DNA of 13,345 bases. Source: WJKP01 sp964531215 (GTDB taxonomy: Bacteria; Patescibacteriota; Patescibacteriia; CAIXNZ01). The position numbers and the translations under genes were made by a program. The notes below the pieces were generated by a model. That model saw nothing but the letters and a program-made list of their open reading frames with translations, ran no database searches and was not told where the DNA came from. Below are positions 6,753 to 11,844 of the stretch, piece after piece; positions within the stretch are counted from its first letter, which is position 1; each line of letters starts with the position of its first letter. The stretch lies in assembly GCA_964531215.1 (NCBI GenBank), contig CAZHFK010000030.1:1-13345 (forward strand), in the 5' to 3' direction.

Positions 6753-6817
6753 TAAAAATTTTTTATAAAATTTTGTCAAAGTGATCCGGAATTTTTTCCC
6801 ACATTTTAGTAATAAAA

Positions 6818-6866
6818 AAATCAGCATTATGTTTGATTTACAGATTTTTAATAATGCCGATTTTTT
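6818..6866 (-). terminator. Terminator of the HU gene
   Basis: In minus-strand RNA AUCGGCAUUAU pairs with AUAAUGCUGAU (one G-U pair) and is followed by a U run. It lies about 65 bases beyond the HU stop. In the plus direction the same stem carries a C-A mismatch, so it favours the minus orientation. Confidence 0.75.
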
Positions 6867-6930
6867 ATAATTTTTTGTCAAAAAAAATTAACAAAGAAAA
6901 AAAATTTTGTGGATAAAACTAATTTTAAAA

Positions 6931-7212
6931 TTATAAAACAGCGTCTTTGGCTGCCTTAGCCACTCTGAATTTAACAACAGTTTTAGCCGGGATTTTAATA
7001 GTTTCACCGGTTGCCGGATTGCGACCCATTCTGGCTTTTCGTTTCTGTTTAACCAGTTTACCAATACCTTTGATGGTAAATTCACCATTTTTTTTGACTT
7101 CTTTTAAAGCCAAATCAGTCATTGTTTCCAAAATGTTTTTAATCTCGGATTTTTTAAAGCCGGTTTCTTTGGCTAAAACATCAAGCATTTGAGATTGTGT
7201 CATTTTTGCCAT
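6931..7212 (-). CDS. hup: HU-family DNA-binding protein
   Basis: The 93-residue protein has the HU/IHF fold in order: helical dimerisation body (TQSQMLDVLAKETGFKKSEI, to about residue 42), GEFTIKGIGKLVKQKRKARM, the family signature GRNPATGE (63-70) at the start of the DNA-binding arm, and KIPAKTVVKFRVAKAAKDAV at the C-terminus. HU dimers bend and compact DNA non-specifically. The length is typical. No SD precedes the ATG at 7212; a second ATG three codons on matches the usual HU N-terminus equally well. A 6-bp hairpin (CTATCC...GGATAG, about 7242-7264) lies in the leader. The HU call is firm; assignment to a particular paralogue is not possible. Confidence 0.95.
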   Translation of the reverse strand: MAKMTQSQMLDVLAKETGFKKSEIKNILETMTDLALKEVKKNGEFTIKGIGKLVKQKRKARMGRNPATGETIKIPAKTVVKFRVAKAAKDAVL

Positions 7213-7273
7213 TTTGATTTTATTTTAATCATTAAATAACCTATCCTCAGATAATAAGGATAGCGGTATTTTT

Positions 7274-7279
7274 ATTATA
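7274..7279 (-). promoter_or_regulatory. Candidate -10 element of the HU gene
   Basis: TATAAT on the minus strand, about 62 bases upstream of the HU ATG, without a recognisable -35. The leader hairpin at 7242-7264 lies just downstream. Confidence 0.4.
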
Positions 7280-7299
7280 CTTGATTTTGTAAAATAAAA

Positions 7300-7324
7300 A
7301 AAGACGGATTAAGTAATCCGCCCT
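7300..7324 (-). terminator. Terminator of the exported protease gene
   Basis: GGCGGATT and AATCCGTC pair in minus-strand RNA around a 4-nt loop (one G-U pair), followed by a U run. It starts about 15 bases after the protease stop. Confidence 0.8.
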
Positions 7325-7337
7325 TAGTTTTATTTAT

Positions 7338-8165
7338 TCAAGGCGTTTTAAAGACCAGATTGTTAAAATCAAGTTTTTTGAGATAATCAATAGAAATCGC
7401 TACAGGATTATCAGTTGTTGGAATGTAAGCAAAATGAATACCGCTGACTTGGCCGGTTAGGTTAAAAATCGGACCGCCACTGCTACCGTTATCAGTATTG
7501 GCATCGTATTCAATTATTTGTGTGTCGTCAGCTAGCCAATCTGCTAATCCATTGTTTTGGAAAAGCTGAACAATTTCACCGGTTGAGCCGACAAACTCAT
7601 TAAAACCAGGGTAGCTGACAATCATGACCGAATCACCGATTTGCAGGTCAGGGTAGTTATTGGTGTCTAAGCTGACTGACCGCGTATTGTTTGTTTCAAC
7701 CTGTAAAAGCGCAATATCGCGTTCAGTCAAGCTATAAAATCCGGTTATATAATGGTTTTCAGGTAAAAAATGATTTTCGTCCAGGCCATCAGTGGCCGGG
7801 TATTTGGCATAGAGCTGATAATAGATGGTGTCGCCCGGGCTTGTTTGTGTTTCAGTAAGAAAGTAAAATTCCGCAACATGCAGATTCGTGGCAATGACAT
7901 CATCAGCCACTACAAAACCAGTACCATGCCCGTAATCTTCACAGTAATTGGCGACCAAATAACATCTTTCAATGACCACCATGGGAATTGATTTAATATT
8001 GGCTTGATAAATCGGTTCCCAGGGATTGGCCTGATTAGTATTTCCGTTGGTCGGCTGCGGTAAATCAACTTTAAAACGATCATCATGCTCTTCAGCTGTT
8101 CCGCAATTGAAAAAAAATAAATTGATTATCAGCAGCCAGCTTATACTGAATAATTTTGCTTTCAT
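7338..8165 (-). CDS. Exported trypsin-like serine protease, possible lipoprotein
   Basis: The 275-residue protein has an N-terminal signal (MKAKLFSISWLLIINLFFFN) followed by C21. The preceding FFN is a poor lipobox, so lipid attachment is possible rather than certain. A Pro/Asn-rich linker (35-50) leads into a chymotrypsin-fold domain with the full triad: H96 in ATNLHVAEF, D150 in ERDIALLQV and S229 in NGSSGGPIF. GHGTGFVVADDVIATNLH is the usual strand pair before the catalytic His. C68 and C75 may form a disulfide. There is no PDZ domain, unlike DegP/HtrA proteases; the size fits a minimal secreted S1-type peptidase. Start set by AAGGAGG (8171-8177) at 5 nt. Stop is TGA, evidence that TGA terminates here. 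Probable role: cleavage of extracellular or envelope proteins; substrate unknown. Confidence 0.9.
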   Translation of the reverse strand: MKAKLFSISWLLIINLFFFNCGTAEEHDDRFKVDLPQPTNGNTNQANPWEPIYQANIKSIPMVVIERCYLVANYCEDYGHGTGFVVADDVIATNLHVAEFYFLTETQTSPGDTIYYQLYAKYPATDGLDENHFLPENHYITGFYSLTERDIALLQVETNNTRSVSLDTNNYPDLQIGDSVMIVSYPGFNEFVGSTGEIVQLFQNNGLADWLADDTQIIEYDANTDNGSSGGPIFNLTGQVSGIHFAYIPTTDNPVAISIDYLKKLDFNNLVFKTP

Positions 8166-8222
8166 TTTTTCCTCCTTTGTGATTTATGTATAGTTTTAAA
8201 TGGGCAAATTCTTGAATAATTT

Positions 8223-8251
8223 AGTATATAGAAAAAAATAGTTTTTGTCAA
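8223..8251 (-). promoter_or_regulatory. Promoter of the exported protease gene
   Basis: On the minus strand TTGACA (8246-8251), 17-bp spacer, TATACT (8223-8228). Confidence 0.8.
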
Positions 8252-8263
8252 TATGTCCGTAAT

Positions 8264-8319
8264 GTTTCAATACCTTGGAAAAATTTAATAAAGTGTTTCC
8301 AAGGTCTTGATTATGAAAC
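8264..8319. repeat. Inverted repeat between divergent promoters
   Basis: CCTTGGAA (8273-8280) and TTCCAAGG (8297-8304) are exactly complementary, with outer arms GTTTCA (8264-8269) and TGAAAC (8314-8319). It lies between the protease promoter (ending 8251) and the KhpA promoter (starting 8330), so a regulator site or a terminator-like stem are both possible. Confidence 0.5.
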
Positions 8320-8329
8320 AGATAATTAA

Positions 8330-8359
8330 TTGACAAAATTTAAAATATAGGGCTAAAAT
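8330..8359 (+). promoter_or_regulatory. Promoter of the KhpA-type gene
   Basis: TTGACA (8330-8335), 18-bp spacer, TAAAAT (8354-8359). The predicted leader is about 65 nt. Confidence 0.65.
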
Positions 8360-8402
8360 ATTATATAATATAAAAAAGACAATTACGCATTTATATAGTT
8401 AT

Positions 8403-8424
8403 TTAAGTTAATTAATTAACTTAA
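8403..8424 (+). repeat. Perfect 22-bp palindrome just before the KhpA start codon
   Basis: TTAAGTTAATT followed by its exact reverse complement, ending 6 bases before the ATG at 8431 and taking the place where an SD would be. In RNA it could form an 8-10 bp AU-rich hairpin. Confidence 0.7.
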
Positions 8425-8430
8425 GAACTT

Positions 8431-8682
8431 ATGGCAGAAGCAGACCAGAAATTTATAGAAGGTTTAGTTAAAATGCTGGTTAATAACCCTAAAAAAGTTA
8501 AAGTTGACCGAATGGTTAATGAAAAAGGTGTTTTATTAACCATTGATGTTGATCCGGAAGATTTGGGTAGTTTGGTCGGCAAACAGGGAAGGAATATTAA
8601 TGCATTACGGCATTTAGCCAGAATGATCGGCTTGAAGAATAAGTCGTTTGTCAGTATTCGGCTTAATCAGCCGGAAAAATAA
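8431..8682 (+). CDS. khpA: KH-domain RNA-binding protein (KhpA/YlqC family)
   Basis: The 83-residue protein is a single KH domain of the KhpA (YlqC) family, with the GxxG RNA-contact loop at 50-53 (VGKQGRNINALRHLARMIG) and a preceding strand VLLTIDVDPEDLGSLVG. KhpA proteins bind RNA, often with KhpB/EloR, and influence translation or sRNA function. In many bacteria khpA sits between rpsP and rimM, but here it stands alone, as is common in CPR. There is no SD; instead a 22-bp palindrome ends 6 bases before the start, raising the possibility of self-regulation by RNA binding (inference). GGCTTAATCAGCC near the 3' end of the gene makes a small hairpin. Terminator at 8696. Confidence 0.92.
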   Translation: MAEADQKFIEGLVKMLVNNPKKVKVDRMVNEKGVLLTIDVDPEDLGSLVGKQGRNINALRHLARMIGLKNKSFVSIRLNQPEK

Positions 8683-8695
8683 ATTTCCGAAGATA

Positions 8696-8725
8696 GAAAA
8701 ACAACCTTATTAAAGGTTGTTTTTC
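8696..8725. terminator. Bidirectional terminator between khpA and the RNase gene
   Basis: GAAAAACAACCTT (8696-8708), loop ATTA, AAGGTTGTTTTTC (8713-8725): a perfect 13-bp stem with A/T flanks that work in both directions. Confidence 0.9.
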
Positions 8726-8744
8726 TGGTTAAAGTTTTTGATTT

Positions 8745-10106
8745 TTATAATTCAATAGTTTGTTCAAAGTTAGGCACTTCAGCGTCAAGATTTAATTTAG
8801 ATTTAATGCTTTTTTTCAGTGCTTCAGCAGCTTTTCTTTCGCCTTGGACTGGAAAAACTTTTTTAATTGGTTTTTTGATTTGGCTGATAAAATTCAATAA
8901 TTGATTTTTATCAGCATGAGCAGAATACCCGCCTATTGCTCTGATTTCGGCTTTATTTTTAACATGTTGACCTAAAATTTCCACGACCGGTATACCTTCC
9001 AGAATTTTACGGCCCAAAGTACCTTCCACCTGGAAGCCGATAACTAAAAATAAATTATTAGGATCAGGTAAGTATTCTTTTTCATGAAAAATAATCCTGC
9101 CGCCGGTTGACATACCTGAACCGGCAATAATTATTTTAGGCGGGGTAACATGTAAAATATCTTTTGATTCTTGCTTAGTTGGGGTAAAGGAAAGTCCGGG
9201 AAAATTAAAAATATCATCGCCGGAATTAATAATATAACGAGTTTTCCTGTTAAAATATTTTTGATGTTTTTTGTAAACATCGGTGATTTTAATAGCCAAG
9301 GGACTATCAATAAAAACAGGCACTCTGGGAATCCGAGCATTTTCAACCAAATTGTTTAATTCATAAAGTAATTCTTGAGTACGTTCAATGGCAAAAGATG
9401 GAATCATTAAAACACCTTTACGACTGATAACGTCTTCAATGGTTCGTTCCAGTTTTAATTTTCTTTCTTTGCGTGATTCATGCAATCTGTCGCCATAAGC
9501 TGACTCAATTACCAAATAATCAGTGCGGTCAATTTTGGCAGGTTTTTTTAATAATGGGGTGGGCGGATTGCCCAAATCACCGGTAAAAGTTATTTTAATT
9601 TTTTTCCGGCCTTCAGTCAGCCATAATTCAACCATACTGGAGCCTAAAATATGCCCGGCTTCTTTTAAGCGAAATTCAAGACTTTGATTAAGTTTTGTTT
9701 TTTTGTCATAATCATGCGCTTTGATCAAAGTCAGCATTTTCAATAAGTCGGTTTCTGTATATAATGGTTCTCTTTTTAATTGCAAAGCTTCTCTTTCCAA
9801 AATCCGGCTTGAATCAGCCAAAGCTACTGCTATTAAATCACGGGTAGGTGGTGTGCAAATAATTTTTCCCTTAAAGCCGGCCTTGACCAGCTTGGGTAAG
9901 CGGCCGCAATGATCCAAATGTGAATGAGTAATAAAAACATAATTGATTTTTTTCGGATCATAAGGAAATTCTTCATAATTCAGCTCGGCTAATTCTTCGG
10001 AGCCTTGGAACATGCCACAGTCGACTAAAATTTTAGTTTTGCCGACTTCAATTAAATAATTGGCTCCGGTGACTACTTTAGCGCCACCATAAAAATGTAA
10101 TTTCAT
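8745..10106 (-). CDS. Beta-CASP metallo-beta-lactamase RNase (CPSF73-like, RMMBL domain)
   Basis: The 453-residue protein has the layout of bacterial beta-CASP ribonucleases: metallo-beta-lactamase core with HSHLDH at 61-66 (motif 2), EAGHILGSS with H152 (motif 3), FTGDLG with D177 (motif 4); then the beta-CASP cap with ESAYGDR (201-207), PSFAIERTQELLYEL and IAGSGMSTGGR; then the C-terminal RMMBL part with YSAHAD, H397. All expected metal ligands are present, so it should be an active zinc-dependent RNA-processing nuclease. The length and GSGMSTGGR motif match the YSH1/CPSF73-like group rather than RNase J, which has a longer C-terminus. There is no SD; the leader carries the inverted repeat at 10129-10180. 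It is convergent with khpA. Confidence 0.92.
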   Translation of the reverse strand: MKLHFYGGAKVVTGANYLIEVGKTKILVDCGMFQGSEELAELNYEEFPYDPKKINYVFITHSHLDHCGRLPKLVKAGFKGKIICTPPTRDLIAVALADSSRILEREALQLKREPLYTETDLLKMLTLIKAHDYDKKTKLNQSLEFRLKEAGHILGSSMVELWLTEGRKKIKITFTGDLGNPPTPLLKKPAKIDRTDYLVIESAYGDRLHESRKERKLKLERTIEDVISRKGVLMIPSFAIERTQELLYELNNLVENARIPRVPVFIDSPLAIKITDVYKKHQKYFNRKTRYIINSGDDIFNFPGLSFTPTKQESKDILHVTPPKIIIAGSGMSTGGRIIFHEKEYLPDPNNLFLVIGFQVEGTLGRKILEGIPVVEILGQHVKNKAEIRAIGGYSAHADKNQLLNFISQIKKPIKKVFPVQGERKAAEALKKSIKSKLNLDAEVPNFEQTIEL

Positions 10107-10128
10107 AATTTAGTTATTAGGGATTAGG

Positions 10129-10180
10129 CATTTGGCATTAAAACCAGTCATTTTATTTTTTTATTTATTAATGCCAAATG
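10129..10180. repeat. Inverted repeat in the leader of the RNase gene
   Basis: CATTTGGCATTAA (10129-10141) and TTAATGCCAAATG (10168-10180) are exactly complementary (13 bp) around a 26-base AT-rich spacer. The match continues imperfectly outward (ATTAGG against ATTAAT). The flank has TAATGACCAATAT (10184-10196), resembling words in the leader at 5-62. Confidence 0.8.
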
Positions 10181-10205
10181 ATTAATGACCAATATCGTTA
10201 AAATT

Positions 10206-10211
10206 ATTATA
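10206..10211 (-). promoter_or_regulatory. Extended -10 promoter of the RNase gene
   Basis: On the minus strand TGTTATAAT: a TATAAT hexamer preceded by TGn, the extended -10 form, with no good -35. Any -35 would fall within the terminator hairpin at 10221-10274. Confidence 0.6.
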
Positions 10212-10220
10212 ACATAAATT

Positions 10221-10274
10221 TAAAAGGAGCGATTTAGCAATATGTTTGTCTTTGCTATTGATCGCTCCTTTTTA
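10221..10274 (-). terminator. Long hairpin ending the mini-ORF transcript
   Basis: AAAAGGAGCGAT plus TTAGCAA on one side pairs with TTGCTA plus GATCGCTCCTTTT on the other. A and T runs flank the stem, so it can stop transcription in either direction. In minus-strand RNA it begins directly at the stop codon of the ORF at 10272-10325. Confidence 0.75.
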
Positions 10275-10325
10275 GCCAAATAGCGGTAAATTACGCTGAT
10301 GGGTATAATGTGCGCTTGGCACCAT
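10272..10325 (-). CDS. 17-codon mini-ORF (MVPSAHYTHQRNLPLFG)
   Basis: ATG at 10325 follows AAAGGGG at only 3 nt, and the TAA abuts the terminator stem. Predicted peptide MVPSAHYTHQRNLPLFG. Translation is plausible but unsupported beyond the SD and position. Confidence 0.3.
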   Translation of the reverse strand: MVPSAHYTHQRNLPLFG

Positions 10326-10416
10326 TTGCCCCTTTGTTTTTTGGCTTTTTCAGGAATCAACCTGTTTTGTGGAGAAGTGAATTGTTTTTAGTTTCCCCTT
10401 TTTGTTGAAAGGTTTC

Positions 10417-10452
10417 AGCCCGGTCAAAGACTACGTTTGTCTTGACAGGGCT
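10417..10452 (-). repeat. Imperfect 14-bp hairpin within the mini-ORF transcript
   Basis: In minus-strand RNA AGCCCTGTCAAGAC pairs with GTCTTTGACCGGGCT around a 7-nt loop, with one mismatch and one bulged base. It begins 4 bases after the stop codon of the 4-codon ORF and has no U tract, so it is structural rather than a terminator. Confidence 0.7.
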
Positions 10453-10456
10453 TTGA

Positions 10457-10471
10457 TTAGTCGCCTGGCAT
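10457..10471 (-). CDS. 4-codon mini-ORF (MPGD) behind a strong SD
   Basis: ATG CCA GGC GAC TAA with AAGGAGGG (10476-10483) at about 5 nt, immediately followed by the hairpin at 10417-10452. Too short for a normal product. A longer open frame in another phase (ending QAENKRKE...LIKALSRQT) crosses the region but has no start codon. Confidence 0.3.
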   Translation of the reverse strand: MPGD

Positions 10472-10602
10472 TGAGCCCTCCTTCTGTTTTTTTGAGCCGT
10501 GCCTGATTACTTGAGTCGGTCGATTGTCTGCAGTCTCCTTTCTTTTGTTTTCGGCTTGCTTTGCCGGTTGAAGTAAGATGTTTCAGCGCTTTAGCCTAAA
10601 CT

Positions 10603-10620
10603 TTAGACAATGAAAACCAT
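10603..10620 (-). CDS. 5-codon mini-ORF (MVFIV) behind a perfect SD
   Basis: ATG GTT TTC ATT GTC TAA, preceded by AAGGAGGTGAT (10623-10633), a full complement of the usual 16S rRNA 3' end, with close spacing. The 3' arm of the hairpin CCTGGTTTG/CAAGCAAGG overlaps the SD and could mask it. It may be a leader peptide or only a ribosome-binding decoy. Confidence 0.35.
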   Translation of the reverse strand: MVFIV

Positions 10621-10700
10621 AAATCACCTCCTTGCTTGAAAAACAAACCAGGCCCCCCTTTGCCTATATGGAGAAAAAGGAAAAATGCTTTGATATAAAT

Positions 10701-10729
10701 ATTATTAAAAATTTAAATTTTTTTGTCAA
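10701..10729 (-). promoter_or_regulatory. Promoter of the mini-ORF transcript
   Basis: On the minus strand TTGACA (10724-10729), 17-bp spacer, AATAAT (10701-10706). Confidence 0.6.
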
Positions 10730-10861
10730 AAATAAATTGTGGATATTTTTTAATAAAAGTCAATGGGCATGTTCTTACATGCTATTTTGGGTTGTTAGCT
10801 AAGCGGGTTTTTATTATGATTAAATAAAATAAGTTAATTGTATAAAATTAGGCAAAATTAA

Positions 10862-10887
10862 GAGGGGTCGCTATTTGGCGACCCCTC
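10862..10887 (-). terminator. Hairpin ending the two-peptide unit
   Basis: GAGGGGTCGC (10862-10871) and GCGACCCCTC (10878-10887) form a perfect 10-bp GC-rich stem with a 6-nt loop. The following tract in the minus direction (TTAATTTT) is only moderately U-rich. Confidence 0.65.
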
Positions 10888-10907
10888 GCTTGGTTGTTTT
10901 TGTTTGG

Positions 10908-10946
10908 CTACCCGAATTTATCGGGTGAGGCTTTTTTGTTTTTCAT
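10908..10946 (-). CDS. 12-residue peptide ORF (MKNKKASPDKFG)
   Basis: ATG at 10946 with AGGAGG (10953-10958) at 6 nt and a TAG stop. It is the second cistron after the 29-residue ORF, 25 bases apart, and is followed by a hairpin terminator. Highly basic, with no hydrophobic segment. Function unknown. Confidence 0.45.
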   Translation of the reverse strand: MKNKKASPDKFG

Positions 10947-10971
10947 GGGGATCCTCCTGATATAGGGCCGA

Positions 10972-11061
10972 TCAGGCGGTCTCGCGGGCGGTGACCTTTT
11001 TGTCGTTATAATTCATCTCATCTTTCGCCACGGAGACCGGTCCATCCCTCGTCTTTTTCAT
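10972..11061 (-). CDS. 29-residue peptide ORF of unknown function
   Basis: ATG at 11061 is preceded by AGAGGAGG at about 7 nt and lies downstream of a perfect consensus promoter (11187-11215). The peptide begins MKKTRDGPVSVAKDEMNY and ends KKVTARETA, stop TGA. It is charged and hydrophilic, with no signal or membrane segment. Codons are GC-rich at third positions (ACG, CCG, GTC, TCC, GCG, ACC, GCC, CGC), unlike the AT-rich housekeeping genes. It shares a transcript with the 12-residue ORF. Not recognised. Confidence 0.55.
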   Translation of the reverse strand: MKKTRDGPVSVAKDEMNYNDKKVTARETA

Positions 11062-11102
11062 ATCGGTATCCTCCTCTTGCCCTGTCGGGCGGTTGGTGGT
11101 GA

Positions 11103-11130
11103 CTGTTTTTTTTTAAAAAACAGCCACTGT
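11103..11130 (-). repeat. Hairpin in the leader of the two-peptide unit
   Basis: In minus-strand RNA GUGGCUGUUUUUU pairs with AAAAAACAGUCAC, complete if one G-U pair is allowed. It lies about 45 bases upstream of the 29-residue ORF and has no U tract after it. Confidence 0.55.
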
Positions 11131-11186
11131 TATTAATTAAGTCCCCAGCTAAAAAGAGGGACTACCTGACTTTTTATGCTAATAGG

Positions 11187-11215
11187 ATTATAGCGTATTT
11201 TTAAAAAAATGTCAA
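11187..11215 (-). promoter_or_regulatory. Perfect consensus sigma70 promoter of the two-peptide unit
   Basis: On the minus strand TTGACA (11210-11215), exactly 17 bp, TATAAT (11187-11192). The predicted leader is about 120 nt. Another TTGACA at 11271-11276 has no good -10. Confidence 0.85.
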
Positions 11216-11285
11216 TACCTTCTAGCATGTTTGATTTTATATAATAATAAATTAACATAGTTGAAAAATATGTCAATATTTTTTT

Positions 11286-11319
11286 ACATAAAAAAAGAGC
11301 AGTTTTTGACTGCTCCTTT
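11286..11319 (-). terminator. Terminator of the basic protein gene
   Basis: AAAGGAGCAGT and ACTGCTCTTTTTTT flank a 5-nt loop in minus-strand RNA. It follows the stop at 11336 by about 17 bases. Confidence 0.85.
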
Positions 11320-11335
11320 AAATTGGAAACCTTGA

Positions 11336-11719
11336 TTATTTTGAGTAAAGTCCGCATAACCTGAGTAAGATATAGGTTAGGAGTATTTTTGTTTTGTTAA
11401 TAAAGCCATATCTTTTATGCGGTGAGATTTGACCATAATAACCGCCCAGCATTATATCGAAAAATCTTTCAAAACCACCACTTGGTGATAAGCTGACCGT
11501 GATAATCGGCTCACCACTATAATTATGGTTGCCAATTACTTCAGGACCTTTTAGACCACCAAGAAAAATAACATCATTACTTTTAATTTCAACTGTTTCT
11601 GTGCTGTCAGGTTTGTTTTTTTTGTTAATTTTGGGTAAATCTTTTTTATGATCTTGCGGTTTTTTTAATCTTTTTTTGTATTTTTTTAAACCAGACGGAA
11701 TTTTTTTGTTGCTTTGCAT
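11336..11719 (-). CDS. Small basic protein of unknown function
   Basis: The 127-residue protein has a strongly Lys-rich N-terminal third (GLKKYKKRLKKPQDHKKD, to about residue 40), suggesting nucleic-acid or ribosome contact or simple disorder. A middle part follows with short beta-like stretches (SNDVIFLGGLKGPEVIGNHN, EPIITVSLSPSGGFERFFD), then a hydrophobic C-terminus (TKILLTYILLRLCGLY) that could associate with a membrane. ATG at 11719 is set by AAGGAGG (11727-11733) at 7 nt; promoter at 11749-11777. It has its own promoter and terminator, so it is a single-gene unit downstream of S1. I do not recognise a family. Confidence 0.7.
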   Translation of the reverse strand: MQSNKKIPSGLKKYKKRLKKPQDHKKDLPKINKKNKPDSTETVEIKSNDVIFLGGLKGPEVIGNHNYSGEPIITVSLSPSGGFERFFDIMLGGYYGQISPHKRYGFINKTKILLTYILLRLCGLYSK

Positions 11720-11748
11720 ATTCTTTCCTCCTTTTTGTGTTTATAGAA

Positions 11749-11777
11749 ATAATAGCAAAGTTTAATTGTTTTGTCAA
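11749..11777 (-). promoter_or_regulatory. Promoter of the basic protein gene
   Basis: On the minus strand TTGACA (11772-11777), 17-bp spacer, TATTAT (11749-11754). The -35 begins just after the U tract of the S1 terminator. Confidence 0.8.
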
Positions 11778-11779
11778 TT

Positions 11780-11821
11780 GCAAAAAAAAGCGGGGCCTGC
11801 ACCTTTTGGTGCAGGCCCCGC
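11780..11821 (-). terminator. Strong terminator of the S1 gene
   Basis: GCGGGGCCTGCACC and its exact complement form a perfect 14-bp stem with a 4-base loop, then a run of T in the minus direction. It is the most GC-rich structure in the window. Confidence 0.92.
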
Positions 11822-11844
11822 CCAGGATATAAATTTTATTATTT

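Larger units (their letters stand above)
10221..10694 (-). ncRNA. Predicted structured transcript with multiple SD-like sites and mini-ORFs
   Basis: This stretch has no conventional gene. It is bounded by a TTGACA-17-AATAAT promoter (10701-10729, minus strand) and the hairpin at 10221-10274, giving a predicted RNA of roughly 450-470 nt. It is GC-richer (near half GC at 10441-10500) than the AT-rich surroundings. In RNA order: hairpin CCTGGTTTG/CAAGCAAGG overlapping the first SD; AAGGAGGTGAT before a 5-codon ORF; CGGC/GCCG hairpin (10550-10565); AAAGGAG near 10537; AAGGAGGG before a 4-codon ORF; a 14-bp imperfect hairpin at 10417-10452; AAAAGGGG; AAAGGGG before a 17-codon ORF; terminator. It lacks recognisable RNase P, tmRNA, 4.5S or 6S signatures. 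It may be a regulatory RNA, a small-peptide mRNA or both. Confidence 0.45.

Noticed and set aside
10412..10590. A 50-codon minus-strand frame (ending LIKALSRQT) as a gene
   Set aside because: It has no ATG, GTG or TTG start; its upstream end is a TGA and it overlaps the structured RNA elements.
10623..10633. ATCACCTCCTT on the plus strand as the 3' end of a 16S rRNA gene
   Set aside because: The preceding bases lack the conserved GCGGCTGG; it is the complement of a minus-strand SD.
10221..10694. RNase P RNA, tmRNA, 4.5S or 6S RNA
   Set aside because: I could not find the RNase P GAGGAAAGTC core, a tmRNA T-arm with CCA, the 4.5S GGAAGGAAGCAG motif, or a 6S-like long paired hairpin with a central bubble.
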